NCBI GenBank assembly: GCA_016718275.1
Contig: JADKEA010000024.1
Span: forward strand, 174,732-238,731
Length of the DNA: 64,000 nucleotides
DNA from: Candidatus Villigracilis affinis
GTDB lineage: Bacteria; Chloroflexota; Anaerolineae; Anaerolineales; Villigracilaceae
Direction: 5' to 3'
Under the pieces are notes generated by a model, which was not told the DNA's origin, made no database searches, and saw nothing but the letters and a program-made list of their open reading frames with translations. Numbering within the stretch: position 1 is the stretch's first letter; every line of letters starts with the position of its first letter. The position numbers and the translations under genes are program-made. Shown here in pieces: positions 1 through 8,328 of the stretch.

Positions 1-390
1 GTGGAGGTCAAAGTGAGTTGGTTTGATTTTGAAGATGATCCGCTTTTGTCCTTCGCGATGTCTCCAGGGTTCGTTGTCGTATTTGAGCGAGAGTTGATTG
101 ATATGTTCATCTGCGCCTTGTGTTGTGAACTCGGCAATTTCGCCGCGGATCTGAATGTAACGATAGGGGGTTCTGGGGTCTTGAATGACAAGCGCCACTT
201 TGGGGTGGGCTTTCATGTTGCGGTCTTTTGTGCGGCCTTCGTTCGTGTTGATGAGAATATACTGCTCATCTGTGTTGAACCAGATCGGCGTAACCTGAGG
301 CGAGCCGTCGGGCATGATGGTTGCGAGAAAGAGGTAAGCCTTGGTTTCGTCCTTGAGCAGGTCGAGATATTCTGTTGGGAAGTTTTTCAT
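1..390 (-). CDS. F420-type pyridoxamine 5'-phosphate oxidase family protein, C-terminus cut by window edge
   Basis: The minus strand reads from an ATG at 388-390 to the window edge, 130 codons without a stop. The start reads MKNFPTEYLDLLKDETKAYL, followed by a split beta-barrel pattern with PDGSPQVTPIWF (about residues 28-39) and KAHPKVALVIQDP (about 62-74). This is the usual N-terminal layout of PPOX-class enzymes that bind F420 or FMN and reduce small substrates or biliverdin-like compounds. The gene lies just upstream of cofE on the same strand, which supports F420 over FMN by context. No strong Shine-Dalgarno is visible. The missing C-terminus would hold the rest of the dimer interface, so the subfamily cannot be fixed. 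Confidence 0.8.
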   Translation of the reverse strand, partial: MKNFPTEYLDLLKDETKAYLFLATIMPDGSPQVTPIWFNTDEQYILINTNEGRTKDRNMKAHPKVALVIQDPRTPYRYIQIRGEIAEFTTQGADEHINQLSLKYDNEPWRHREGQKRIIFKIKPTHFDLH

Positions 391-445
391 GGTTGTGATT
401 TTCAGATTGAGTGTATCAACTGCGGATAAGATTTATGTTAGTTTT

Positions 446-1213
446 TTAGCGGAACATATCCTGTTGTTTGGGGCGGATCAATTCCTTGAGCGAGCCTTCG
501 CCCAGCGGATATGGAAAACCGCGCACGTGTACGGCGGGAATCCCTTCAGAGGCCTGTCCCATCATTAGGGATGCCGCAGCAGCAAGCTCATCTGCCACGC
601 CGACGATAGTGATCTTCAGGGTGAAGCCGAACAGGTCTTTCCAGCCGCGTTCGTCGATCATGGCGGGGATTCCGCTCAGGCCGATACAAACGCCAACCGT
701 GCCATTTCTCCACGCGCGGCCATGCGAGTCGATGATCATTACGCCGACGTTAATATCGGTTTTTTGCTTGATCTGGTCGCGCAGGGCTTTGGCTGACGCG
801 TCGGGGTCTTCGGGAAGCAGTAGAACATATTCCTCGTTTTCGCTGCCATCACCAGCCACATTGGAATGATCGATACCTGCATTGGCACACACGAAACCGA
901 GCTTGTGTTCCACAATGATCGCGCCAATGCGCGTCCGCACGATCTCGTTGCTTTCCTGAAGCATAAGTTGTACGACGCGTGCGTCCTTTTCAGTTTTTTG
1001 CGCTAATTCGATGGCCTTTTCTGAAGGTGTGACTGTAGCGAGATTCACCATCCGCCCTTCAGATTTGCTGACGATCTTTTGGGCAATGACGAGAATGTCG
1101 TTGTTTTCAAGTTGAATAGTCGAATTCAGAATCGAATCGACAAGAATATCCGCCAAGTTATCGCCTTGGCGGATGAGTGGAATGTTTTTAAGCGGGGTGA
1201 TGGTTAGAGACAT
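446..1213 (-). CDS. cofE: Coenzyme F420-0:L-glutamate ligase
   Basis: CofE adds L-glutamate residues to F420-0 using GTP and a divalent metal, forming the gamma-glutamyl tail in the cytoplasm. The 255-residue length is normal for stand-alone CofE (FbiB N-terminal domain). Family hallmarks are VIAQKIVSKSEGR (residues about 42-54), the metal/GTP region CANAGIDHSNVAGDG (about 109-123), IIDSHGRAWRNGTVGVCIG (about 161-179) and a C-terminal VADELAAAASLMMGQASEG. It sits 47 bp downstream of npdG and 55 bp upstream of the partial PPOX gene, all on the minus strand, forming a small F420 unit. No cofC, cofD, cofG or cofH is in the window. Confidence 0.93.
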   Translation of the reverse strand: MSLTITPLKNIPLIRQGDNLADILVDSILNSTIQLENNDILVIAQKIVSKSEGRMVNLATVTPSEKAIELAQKTEKDARVVQLMLQESNEIVRTRIGAIIVEHKLGFVCANAGIDHSNVAGDGSENEEYVLLLPEDPDASAKALRDQIKQKTDINVGVMIIDSHGRAWRNGTVGVCIGLSGIPAMIDERGWKDLFGFTLKITIVGVADELAAAASLMMGQASEGIPAVHVRGFPYPLGEGSLKELIRPKQQDMFR

Positions 1214-1260
1214 AAAATTCGGGAAGCGTCTTGCTGAAATTCGCAGACCAATCTCGCGAA

Positions 1261-1941
1261 TTAAGAAGCGTGCTTCGCACCTGTGATCTTGATTCCTGCA
1301 TGGGTGGAGCCATATTTTTTATTGATGCCGATCAGCACGCTGGTGAGCCCTTCGACAACGACAGAATTTTCGATTGGGCCAGCATCCCAGCCATTCAAGC
1401 CAGCCGCTTCAACCAGTTTGATGGTCTCAGCGCGGGCATCCTTGCTTGTGCCAGTGACCAGCACATCGCATTCGACATCAGAGTTATCCAGCAAATGTTC
1501 GTGCGAGATATTTTGGAACGCAGCACACACCTGCACATCCTCGCCGACGATCTCTTTCGCTTCCTGCGCGGCGGAGCCAGCGGCGGGCATTTGAACAGTG
1601 GCAACTTTGGGTGGCACGAGCGGCACGGTCACATCCACGAGAATCTTGCCCTTGAGTTCGTCTTTGACGGATTCCAATGTGTCACGATGTGCAGAGTAGG
1701 GAACGGTCAATACGACGATATTCGCTTCGCGCGCCGCCTCAGGGTTGCTCATGCCTGCGATGGAGATTCCATCCCCGAGCATTTCCCTGATCTCGTTCGC
1801 CGCGGCAATCGCTTTTTCGGCACTTCGTGAGCCGATGTAAACATGATACCCTGCGCGTGCCCAGCGATATGCGAGTCCCTTGCCTTCCTTGCCTGTGCCG
1901 CCTAATACGGCGATGGATAATAAAAGATGTGGGTCGTTCAT
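1261..1941 (-). CDS. npdG: NADPH-dependent F420 reductase
   Basis: This enzyme transfers hydride between NADP(H) and F420. The 226-residue protein opens with a Rossmann dinucleotide site, AVLGGTGKEGKGLAYRWA (residues about 12-29), followed by AGYHVYIGSRSAEKA, the typical NADPH-binding signature of the Fno/NpdG family. The stretch VDVTVPLVPPKV (about 98-109) and the conserved VEAAGLNGWDAGPIENS region near the C-terminus also fit. It lies upstream of cofE on the same strand. Together with the PPOX gene this gives F420 tailing, F420 reduction and one F420 user in under 2 kb. Confidence 0.93.
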   Translation of the reverse strand: MNDPHLLLSIAVLGGTGKEGKGLAYRWARAGYHVYIGSRSAEKAIAAANEIREMLGDGISIAGMSNPEAAREANIVVLTVPYSAHRDTLESVKDELKGKILVDVTVPLVPPKVATVQMPAAGSAAQEAKEIVGEDVQVCAAFQNISHEHLLDNSDVECDVLVTGTSKDARAETIKLVEAAGLNGWDAGPIENSVVVEGLTSVLIGINKKYGSTHAGIKITGAKHAS

Positions 1942-2021
1942 GAAGTCTCCAAAGAACTGGGAATGCGGATTTTATATCCGCTTTTTGTATAAGCAGGCGG
2001 ACTGGGGTCCGCGCTCCAAAA

Positions 2022-3374
2022 TTACATAACCTTCGCTACTTCTTCTTCGTAGCGTTTCCAGATGCGCGGCGCAATTTCTCGGGCGCGTGCGGCGATCTCC
2101 GCTTCATCCAAAGTGAGCAATTCGCGGTCCTTCATCAGGACTTTTCCAGCCGCAATGGTGGTGGTGACCATGCTTTGCTGGAACCCGAAGATGATCTGCC
2201 AGGGCAAATTGCCAGAGGTCAGCGGGGTGTAGGGATGATAGTCAACAAATATCAGATCGGCGAATGCGCCCTGTGTGATCTGCCCGATCGGCGCGGCGGG
2301 GAAAAATTGATTTGCAAGCGCGGCATTGTTATACACTGCCATTTGAGTCACGTCGTATCCACCCATGCGGCGCGGGTCGCGGTGATGAATCTTGTGCAGG
2401 AGATACGCGGCTTTCCATTCCTCCCACATGGCGTTGGAGAAGCCATCGTTGCCAAGACAGACTTTGACTCCCAAACGCAGCATCGATTCAATAGGCGCCA
2501 CTCCCACACCGTTATTCATATTTGAACGCGGCTGGTGTGTAAGCCAGGTGCCAGTCTCTTTGAGGATTTCCATTTCACGCGCATCAAAATGAATGCCATG
2601 CGCAGTGATGGTATTGGGGCCAAGGATACCGTGCTTTTGCAAGCGATCAACGACGCGCATCTGGCTTTTGCCGAGGCTGTCGTATTCATCTGACTCATGC
2701 TCGGCGGTGTGGACGTGAAAGCCCGTCCCTTCAGGAACGGCGGCGCGGCAAGCCTGCAAAGTGATGCCCGAAAGCGTCAGGCTGGCGTGCAGACCGAATG
2801 TCCCGGCGAGGCGCGGATGCGGATTGGCCGCCAGGCGTTTCAAAAAGCGGATGTTCTCGTTGATGCCGGCATTGGCCTTTTCGCTGCCATCACGGTCGGT
2901 CACTTCGTAACACAGCACGCCGCGCAAGCCACTTTTGTCCACGGCATCAGCGATGATGTCAAGTGAGCCATCAATCGCATTAGGAGAGGCGTGATGATCG
3001 ATCAGGGTCGTTGTGCCATGCTTGATCGCATCCACAAGGCAGACCAGCGCCGAGAAGCGGACCGCTTCCGAATCCAGCGAACGATCAAGCGGCCACCACA
3101 ACTTTTTCAGAATCTCAGGGAAGTCTTTTGGGGCGGGCCCGGGAATGGCCATGCCGCGCGCAAATGCGCCGTAAAAATGTGTGTGCGCGCAGATACTGCC
3201 TGGCATCACGTATTGACCGCAGGCGTCGAGCGTCTTTGCTTTAGGGTATTTTGCGGTCAGTGCTTTTGTGGTGCCGATCTCTTTGATACGGTCGCCTTCG
3301 ATCAGGATCGCATGGTTTTCGAGAATCCGATTTTCAGATTCCCAGGTGACGATGGTTGCATTTGTTATGAGCAT
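2022..3374 (-). CDS. ssnA: Putative aminohydrolase SsnA (amidohydrolase superfamily)
   Basis: A 450-residue metal-dependent hydrolase of the TRZ/ATZ group, related to guanine deaminase and chlorohydrolases. The metal site is seen in HTHFYGAFARG (near residue 65), HVHTAEH (near 220), an isolated AHGIHF and CLGNDGFSN. The stretch LKKLWWPLDRSLDSEAVRFS and the following DHHASP motif closely match the SsnA branch. The open frame extends 63 bases further upstream, but the ATG at 3374 gives the normal family start (MLITNATIVTWESE) and leaves 2 bp after the upstream gene's stop. In gut bacteria ssnA lies beside selenium-dependent purine hydroxylase genes; that context is absent, so the substrate is unknown. 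Confidence 0.85.
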   Translation of the reverse strand: MLITNATIVTWESENRILENHAILIEGDRIKEIGTTKALTAKYPKAKTLDACGQYVMPGSICAHTHFYGAFARGMAIPGPAPKDFPEILKKLWWPLDRSLDSEAVRFSALVCLVDAIKHGTTTLIDHHASPNAIDGSLDIIADAVDKSGLRGVLCYEVTDRDGSEKANAGINENIRFLKRLAANPHPRLAGTFGLHASLTLSGITLQACRAAVPEGTGFHVHTAEHESDEYDSLGKSQMRVVDRLQKHGILGPNTITAHGIHFDAREMEILKETGTWLTHQPRSNMNNGVGVAPIESMLRLGVKVCLGNDGFSNAMWEEWKAAYLLHKIHHRDPRRMGGYDVTQMAVYNNAALANQFFPAAPIGQITQGAFADLIFVDYHPYTPLTSGNLPWQIIFGFQQSMVTTTIAAGKVLMKDRELLTLDEAEIAARAREIAPRIWKRYEEEVAKVM

Positions 3375-3376
3375 GT

Positions 3377-5926
3377 TTAACCGAATCCATATTGGCTTGG
3401 GTGCGGAAGCTTCACACCGGAAGCGCCCATTTCCCATAAAATATTGTAAGCAGCTTCACGTAATTCGTGGTCGTCTTCCTTGTACATTGCGGCATAGAGC
3501 TGTGCGATGACGCCTTCATTCGGGGTGTATTTGAGATACGGGAGCGCCGCAATACGTGTTTCTGCATCTTCGCTCTTGAGCGCAAGCAGAAGGATGTCAG
3601 TGGCAGGGACTCCGGGAGAAATACCCATTCCTTGTTTGGCGGCGAATTCGATCAACCATGGCGATTCGGATGGAGCTTTGAGCTTGTGCGGTGCAAGCGA
3701 ACCAGCACTGGTCTTTGAATCCAGCACTTCGGTGGCGGCGTTGCGGACGACCCATTCCTTGTCGTCGATCTGGATCTTGCGCAAGGTATCAATAGCCCAA
3801 TCCTCATTGACACGGCTCAAACCGTAGGCGACTGCACGCCGTAAAAGAATGTCGTCAATGGTTACGCCATCGCGAAGCATGGCATAACCTTCGTGGGGAT
3901 CGTTCGCCAACGCTTCTGCAGCGGCACGGCGGATGTCTTCATCTCCGTTGAGCAGGGTGTGGGCTACGGTTTCCAGTGCGTCATTTGTGCCGATGGAGAC
4001 CAGTGCCATACACGCCGCCCGGCGGACTGCCATACTGGGGGCCTGTAATGCGCGTTCCAAGGGTTCCAATGATTTTGCATCCCGCATCGCGCCTGCACCC
4101 AATACTGCCAGATGAACGAGTTCAAATGACAGGGTGGTGGCGAATTGGCGGAAGAGAGTCGTTGCGCTTGGGTCATTGCTGACGACAAAGGCTGCCATTG
4201 CCTGTCCACGTAAGTTGAGCGGCAGGCCTTCCGTTTGCATGATGGCGGCCAGTGTTCCGAATAGTTTGCCTCTCCATGGCGCATTCCGCGGTGCATCACG
4301 CAGCCAGCGCGCCGCTGCAAACAGCGGACGGTGCATGGGCAGGCGTGAGTATTCCATGAGGGACTGCACCAGTTTGCTGGCATCGCCATGAGCGGCGAAG
4401 TACCGCATGGCAAGATACTTGCCAGACCAATCAGCCTGATTGAGAATGGTCTCTTCGGCTTTAAAATTCATCAATGCGCGGCCAGCTAAGAAGCCCGCAA
4501 AGACGGAATGTGTGAAGCGCATTTTATTGTTCGGGTAAACAATGAGAAGTCCACTGGCTGCCATTTTGCCGAGCAGACCGGAAGTAGGAGTGGAAACCTT
4601 TTCGACCTTTTTGCCTTTTTGCTTGGTGTCTTCGGGCTTTTCTTCTGTTGCGGTTTCTTCGGCGGGCGTTTCGGCCGCGTCGACGGGTGCGGCTTCTTCG
4701 ACCACTTCAAAAGATTTCACCCAGGCACGCGCAACACGCGGATCGAAGATGGGTTGGGCATTGACCATAACCTGCATGGCCAGTGTTTCCAAAGCGGCGA
4801 GCGGAGTGTTTGTCGGTGCGATGCGGCGGATATGTGTGGCAATGGCTTCGAGCACATGCGGGCCAAGGCTGTCGCCAGCGTAGGCGCCCCATGCTTTGAG
4901 TGTCAACTCAAGGGGAGATAAATTTGCGTTGTCGGCACCCAGCCAAACGTTAAGCAGGAGCGGGTCCACTTGTTCGGGTCCCGTCTGCGCCCAGGCTTCC
5001 ATCGCGACCGTTTGAGACCACAGTTCGCCCCATCGGTCGATGAATTTTTGATTTTCTCGCTGTGACCATGTCATTAATGTCAGCGGAGTAAACCCAAGCA
5101 TGACCAGACCATCCAGGTATTCTGGCGCGCCAGTGGTGACGATGCGTGTCTTTGGATAGGCCTGTATGATGATCTTGAAATAATCGGTGATGAGCTGCTG
5201 GCTTTCGGGTGTGACTTCATCAAAGCCATCGATGAGCAGGAGCGCATCTCCGCTTTTGAATGCGGTTTCGAAAAAGTTCGGCAGACGACTCACGTCCATC
5301 AACGGCGCGTTTTCAGAGGCTGCGTCGATAAGCGGCATGAGAATATCTTTTTTGGGGTCGGATAACGGAAGCTTTAGGTTTGCGACATGATACAGGAATG
5401 GGACTGCGTCTTTGAGTTTCTCCAACTTTTCGCTGCGATTCGCGGCGAGAGATGCGAGGTGCGCGAGGGCCACGGTCTTGCCGACGCCGGGCTGACCGAT
5501 GATGGCAATGTTGGCATTGCCGGATAAGGATTGTGAAAGTGTTATGGTTTGCGCGTGATAGGATGCGGCAATTTCAGGCCACATGGGCAGGTATGGCAGG
5601 GTTTGCGAAACTACATCTTCGAACTTTGGAGGTGTGCCGGGTTGGACGATCTGTGGCGGGGCGATGAGCAAGGGTTCAAGGATGATCTCATCGAGTGAGA
5701 AAAGCGGTGCAGCGAGATGCATACCTTGTGCGCGGCGCAAAGTAATGCGGCGATGATTTTCTTCCACCGTGCTGGATTTGCGTGTTTGCGCGATTTCGCG
5801 CTGTTCCTTGATGCCTGCCACTAGTTCGGCCCAGAGTGGGCGCGCCCGTGATACCAGCAGCCAGAAAATGGATGCCGCTATAAAACCGACGATGAAGGAG
5901 TAGGAGTCAATCGCAAATCGTGACAT
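3377..5926 (-). CDS. Membrane-anchored NACHT-like ATPase with C-terminal HEAT repeats
   Basis: An 849-residue protein with one N-terminal membrane helix (residues about 9-26) and a P-loop ATPase domain whose Walker A is GQPGVGKT (144-151) and Walker B is LLLIDGFDE (about 230-238). A helical region follows, then an Ala/Glu/Lys-rich low-complexity linker (about 440-470). The last 250 residues show alternating short helices typical of HEAT or PBS-lyase repeats (for example MAVRRAACMALVSIG and DEDIRRAAAEALANDP). This is the STAND/NACHT-plus-repeat plan of signalling or scaffold ATPases. It ends 2 bp before ssnA and begins 9 bp after the zinc-ribbon gene, so the three are probably cotranscribed. 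The ligand is unknown. Confidence 0.75.
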   Translation of the reverse strand: MSRFAIDSYSFIVGFIAASIFWLLVSRARPLWAELVAGIKEQREIAQTRKSSTVEENHRRITLRRAQGMHLAAPLFSLDEIILEPLLIAPPQIVQPGTPPKFEDVVSQTLPYLPMWPEIAASYHAQTITLSQSLSGNANIAIIGQPGVGKTVALAHLASLAANRSEKLEKLKDAVPFLYHVANLKLPLSDPKKDILMPLIDAASENAPLMDVSRLPNFFETAFKSGDALLLIDGFDEVTPESQQLITDYFKIIIQAYPKTRIVTTGAPEYLDGLVMLGFTPLTLMTWSQRENQKFIDRWGELWSQTVAMEAWAQTGPEQVDPLLLNVWLGADNANLSPLELTLKAWGAYAGDSLGPHVLEAIATHIRRIAPTNTPLAALETLAMQVMVNAQPIFDPRVARAWVKSFEVVEEAAPVDAAETPAEETATEEKPEDTKQKGKKVEKVSTPTSGLLGKMAASGLLIVYPNNKMRFTHSVFAGFLAGRALMNFKAEETILNQADWSGKYLAMRYFAAHGDASKLVQSLMEYSRLPMHRPLFAAARWLRDAPRNAPWRGKLFGTLAAIMQTEGLPLNLRGQAMAAFVVSNDPSATTLFRQFATTLSFELVHLAVLGAGAMRDAKSLEPLERALQAPSMAVRRAACMALVSIGTNDALETVAHTLLNGDEDIRRAAAEALANDPHEGYAMLRDGVTIDDILLRRAVAYGLSRVNEDWAIDTLRKIQIDDKEWVVRNAATEVLDSKTSAGSLAPHKLKAPSESPWLIEFAAKQGMGISPGVPATDILLLALKSEDAETRIAALPYLKYTPNEGVIAQLYAAMYKEDDHELREAAYNILWEMGASGVKLPHPSQYGFG

Positions 5927-5935
5927 GGAATGCGT

Positions 5936-6634
5936 TTAATTCGAATATAGGATTCGTCCACACGTTGGACAATTTACAAGTTTTTGAGAACGTGCGCTTT
6001 GTTGAATGGCGGAGTTGAGCGTACCACCACATGCGGCGCAGGCGTTATCGGTGATCTCTGCAACGGCAATGCCGCGTCTTTGCTGACGCAGGTCTTCGTA
6101 GATTTGAAGCAGGCTGGAATCTATTGGTGCTAGCGTGGCTTCGCGTTCTTCGACGAGATTTTCGAGTTCCATTACAAAGGTGGATTGATCTGCGATCAGT
6201 TTTTTATGTTCGCTTCCAAGGCGCGCCTGGATCAATTCCAATTGCGTGTTTGCGTTTTGCAGGTTTTTATCTGCGGTCTCTGCGGCGAGCATGGCTTCCA
6301 ATTCGCGTTCTTCAAGGGTTGAGAGATGTTTTTTGAGCGAGGCAACATCTTTTTGAAGGTCTTGTAATTCCTTGGGGTTTTGAACCCTGCCGCCATACAG
6401 GCTGGATTCTGCCTGCTCAATTTTTATTTTCTGGGCTTCCACTTCCACTTCTGTGCTTTTGAGTTCGTGATGGGCGCGGTGGTGAGCGGCCTTGGCTGTT
6501 TCCACTTGCTTGAGACATTCGCGCATTTCAGCGTCGTTCTCGAGAGTCTGACGGATCGTGTCCAATTGTGAACGCGTACGGTCGATTTGACGATCCACTT
6601 GCTGCAGGCGGTACAATCCCAACGAAGCGCTCAT
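5936..6634 (-). CDS. Zinc-ribbon coiled-coil protein (C4-type, DUF164/CdsZ-like)
   Basis: A 232-residue cytoplasmic protein. Residues about 10-175 are charged and heptad-rich, predicting a long antiparallel coiled coil. The C-terminus carries a C4 zinc ribbon, CAACGG ... CPTCGRILYSN, with the cysteine pairs about 24 residues apart. This is the layout of the zf-RING_7/DUF164 family found across bacteria, which has been linked to nucleic acid or translation-related roles. It is upstream of the NACHT-like gene with a 9 bp gap on the same strand. No strong Shine-Dalgarno precedes the ATG. Confidence 0.85.
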   Translation of the reverse strand: MSASLGLYRLQQVDRQIDRTRSQLDTIRQTLENDAEMRECLKQVETAKAAHHRAHHELKSTEVEVEAQKIKIEQAESSLYGGRVQNPKELQDLQKDVASLKKHLSTLEERELEAMLAAETADKNLQNANTQLELIQARLGSEHKKLIADQSTFVMELENLVEEREATLAPIDSSLLQIYEDLRQQRRGIAVAEITDNACAACGGTLNSAIQQSARSQKLVNCPTCGRILYSN

Positions 6635-6656
6635 AAGTTGAATTATATACGATGTG

Positions 6657-6691
6657 GGAAAAAAAGACCCGTTTTCGTTTGAATACGGGTC
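6657..6691 (-). terminator. Rho-independent terminator after the serine hydrolase gene
   Basis: On the minus strand the arms GACCCG and CGGGTC enclose a 14-base loop and are followed by a run of seven T. It lies 38 bases beyond the stop of the serine hydrolase gene and before the zinc-ribbon gene, so it separates these two units. Confidence 0.75.
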
Positions 6692-6728
6692 GGGGAGTAA
6701 TTGAACTGTAAGGTGATTTTGGAGTGGC

Positions 6729-8219
6729 TTATTGAGTGGAAACGTTGAAATAGTTATATACGGCTTTGGTCAGGTTTCCGAAAAGCGGGTTGGTGATATC
6801 CCAAATATTGGTGACGGGATGGTATGTGTAGATGGATAATACGAAGTTGCCGCCGGAGGTGTAAACGATGCCCACATCGCTTGTGTCGCGGACAATGCCA
6901 TCGGAGGCGGGGACGTATCCATGTTTGTGTGGAACGAGTGTGCCGTCTGGCACGCCGCCCTGGATCAGGGAACCGAGTTTATCCTGGGCCATGAAATCAA
7001 TGAGCAGTTGACAAGTCTGCGGGCTGACCTTGTCTGGGAAGGCGGCGATCAATGCACCGCCGTTGTTTTGGGCACATTGATAAATATCGGCCAGCAGGGA
7101 CCCCATTTCAGAGGGGGTTGTTTGGGAATACGAGTCGGGCTCGGTGGTTATATCCACACGCGAGTTGGCAGGAGTGACAGGAATGGATGGAAGCAGATAC
7201 GCCGGGGCGGTAAAGAAACCAGCAAGGAAGGTGCTTTCCAACCCGATGGTCCTCATGTTTTCTGTGACGATCACGGGACCGCGGTTGGGCTCGATGGCTG
7301 AAAGAACGATATCGGTGGCGTCATTGCTGGATTTTCCAAGCGTCTGTGAGATGCTATTGGAAATATCGGGTGTGAGGTTGCTGCCTCGATTGATCAAATA
7401 GGAAGCCACAACCGGTATCTTCATGGTGCTGGATGCCGAAAAGGCAATATCAGGCGATACACTGATTTCCTGTTTGTTATTGATCGCAAAATGGATCTCC
7501 TGCCCGGTTTGCAGGTCTACCATGTAGAAACCGATCAGGCCGTCGAAATCGGAGACGGTGATGATTTGCTTGAGCAGAATGGTCAGGTTTTCAATGGTGG
7601 GTCTGGCCACAGAGCCGCGGGTGAAGGTGAGTGCAACGGAGCGGCTCGTTGGGGAACGGAGCGCATCAGTGACGAGCAGCACGGCGCGGTCAAGGTCAAG
7701 AGTCTGCCCGGGTTGGCCGGGCAGGAAGTCGGTCCCGCCTGGAATCGGTATGGCTGGGGAGGGGGGGAGATCGTAACGCGCAGCAATCTCATTTTGCAAA
7801 TATTCGCGCAGGCGTTCCTCTGAAAACTTCGGGCTTAAAGGAATGGCGATTTCAGAGGGGGTGCGATTCCAGAGAAAATCCCAATATCCGCCCCAGAACG
7901 ATCCGCCGGTGCGGCTGAGATCGGCTGCGGCCAGCATGGTTTCAATATCGGGTTCGAAACCAACCACCGCAGGATCGATATGAATGATGGCATCATTGTA
8001 GAGTAATTCAACTGGAGATGTGTAAACTTCGAGCAGTCTTTGCGATGCTTCAACAGGGGTCAACCCGCCAACGGGTACGCCGGCAATGGTCATGCTGGCT
8101 GGATAGTTGTTCCGTTGTCGGCTGTAGGTAATTAGGGAGATAATGCTGAGTACGAGCGCGGCTGTCAAAAATAAAATCGACACACCCCGAAGGATTGTGT
8201 TGGTATTACGATTTCTCAC
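6729..8219 (-). CDS. Membrane-anchored serine hydrolase, class A beta-lactamase fold
   Basis: About 496 residues: an N-terminal membrane helix, a YoaR/VanW-type peptidoglycan-binding region (MTIAGVPVGGLTPVEASQRL), then a transpeptidase-like domain. The nucleophile motif is STMK (SxxK), with SND in the SxN position and KHG replacing KTG. This set is typical of class A beta-lactamase-like hydrolases that act at the cell wall or degrade beta-lactams. The frame opens at a TTG (8240), but a GGAGG lies 4 bases before an in-frame GTG at 8219, so I place the start there. The next gene is divergent proline dehydrogenase. A resistance role is unproven. Confidence 0.8.
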   Translation of the reverse strand: MRNRNTNTILRGVSILFLTAALVLSIISLITYSRQRNNYPASMTIAGVPVGGLTPVEASQRLLEVYTSPVELLYNDAIIHIDPAVVGFEPDIETMLAAADLSRTGGSFWGGYWDFLWNRTPSEIAIPLSPKFSEERLREYLQNEIAARYDLPPSPAIPIPGGTDFLPGQPGQTLDLDRAVLLVTDALRSPTSRSVALTFTRGSVARPTIENLTILLKQIITVSDFDGLIGFYMVDLQTGQEIHFAINNKQEISVSPDIAFSASSTMKIPVVASYLINRGSNLTPDISNSISQTLGKSSNDATDIVLSAIEPNRGPVIVTENMRTIGLESTFLAGFFTAPAYLLPSIPVTPANSRVDITTEPDSYSQTTPSEMGSLLADIYQCAQNNGGALIAAFPDKVSPQTCQLLIDFMAQDKLGSLIQGGVPDGTLVPHKHGYVPASDGIVRDTSDVGIVYTSGGNFVLSIYTYHPVTNIWDITNPLFGNLTKAVYNYFNVSTQ

Positions 8220-8328
8220 ATAGCCTCCAAGAAATGACAAATATCACGTAAAAAAGTATAACACACCAAAACAGTTGCTTGTGCTAAAATACATTAATCG
8301 CTGTATATTTCCTACAAAAAGGATTGAC

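Noticed and set aside
1..429. A plus-strand open frame of 142 codons
   Set aside because: The minus strand encodes a clear PPOX-family protein across the same bases, with matching motifs and a neighbouring cofE. The plus-strand frame has no recognisable features.
1950..2015. Hairpins GCGGAT-ATCCGC and GCGGAC-GTCCGC between ssnA and npdG as a terminator
   Set aside because: On the minus strand, which carries both genes, neither hairpin is followed by a T run, so the evidence is too weak to list.
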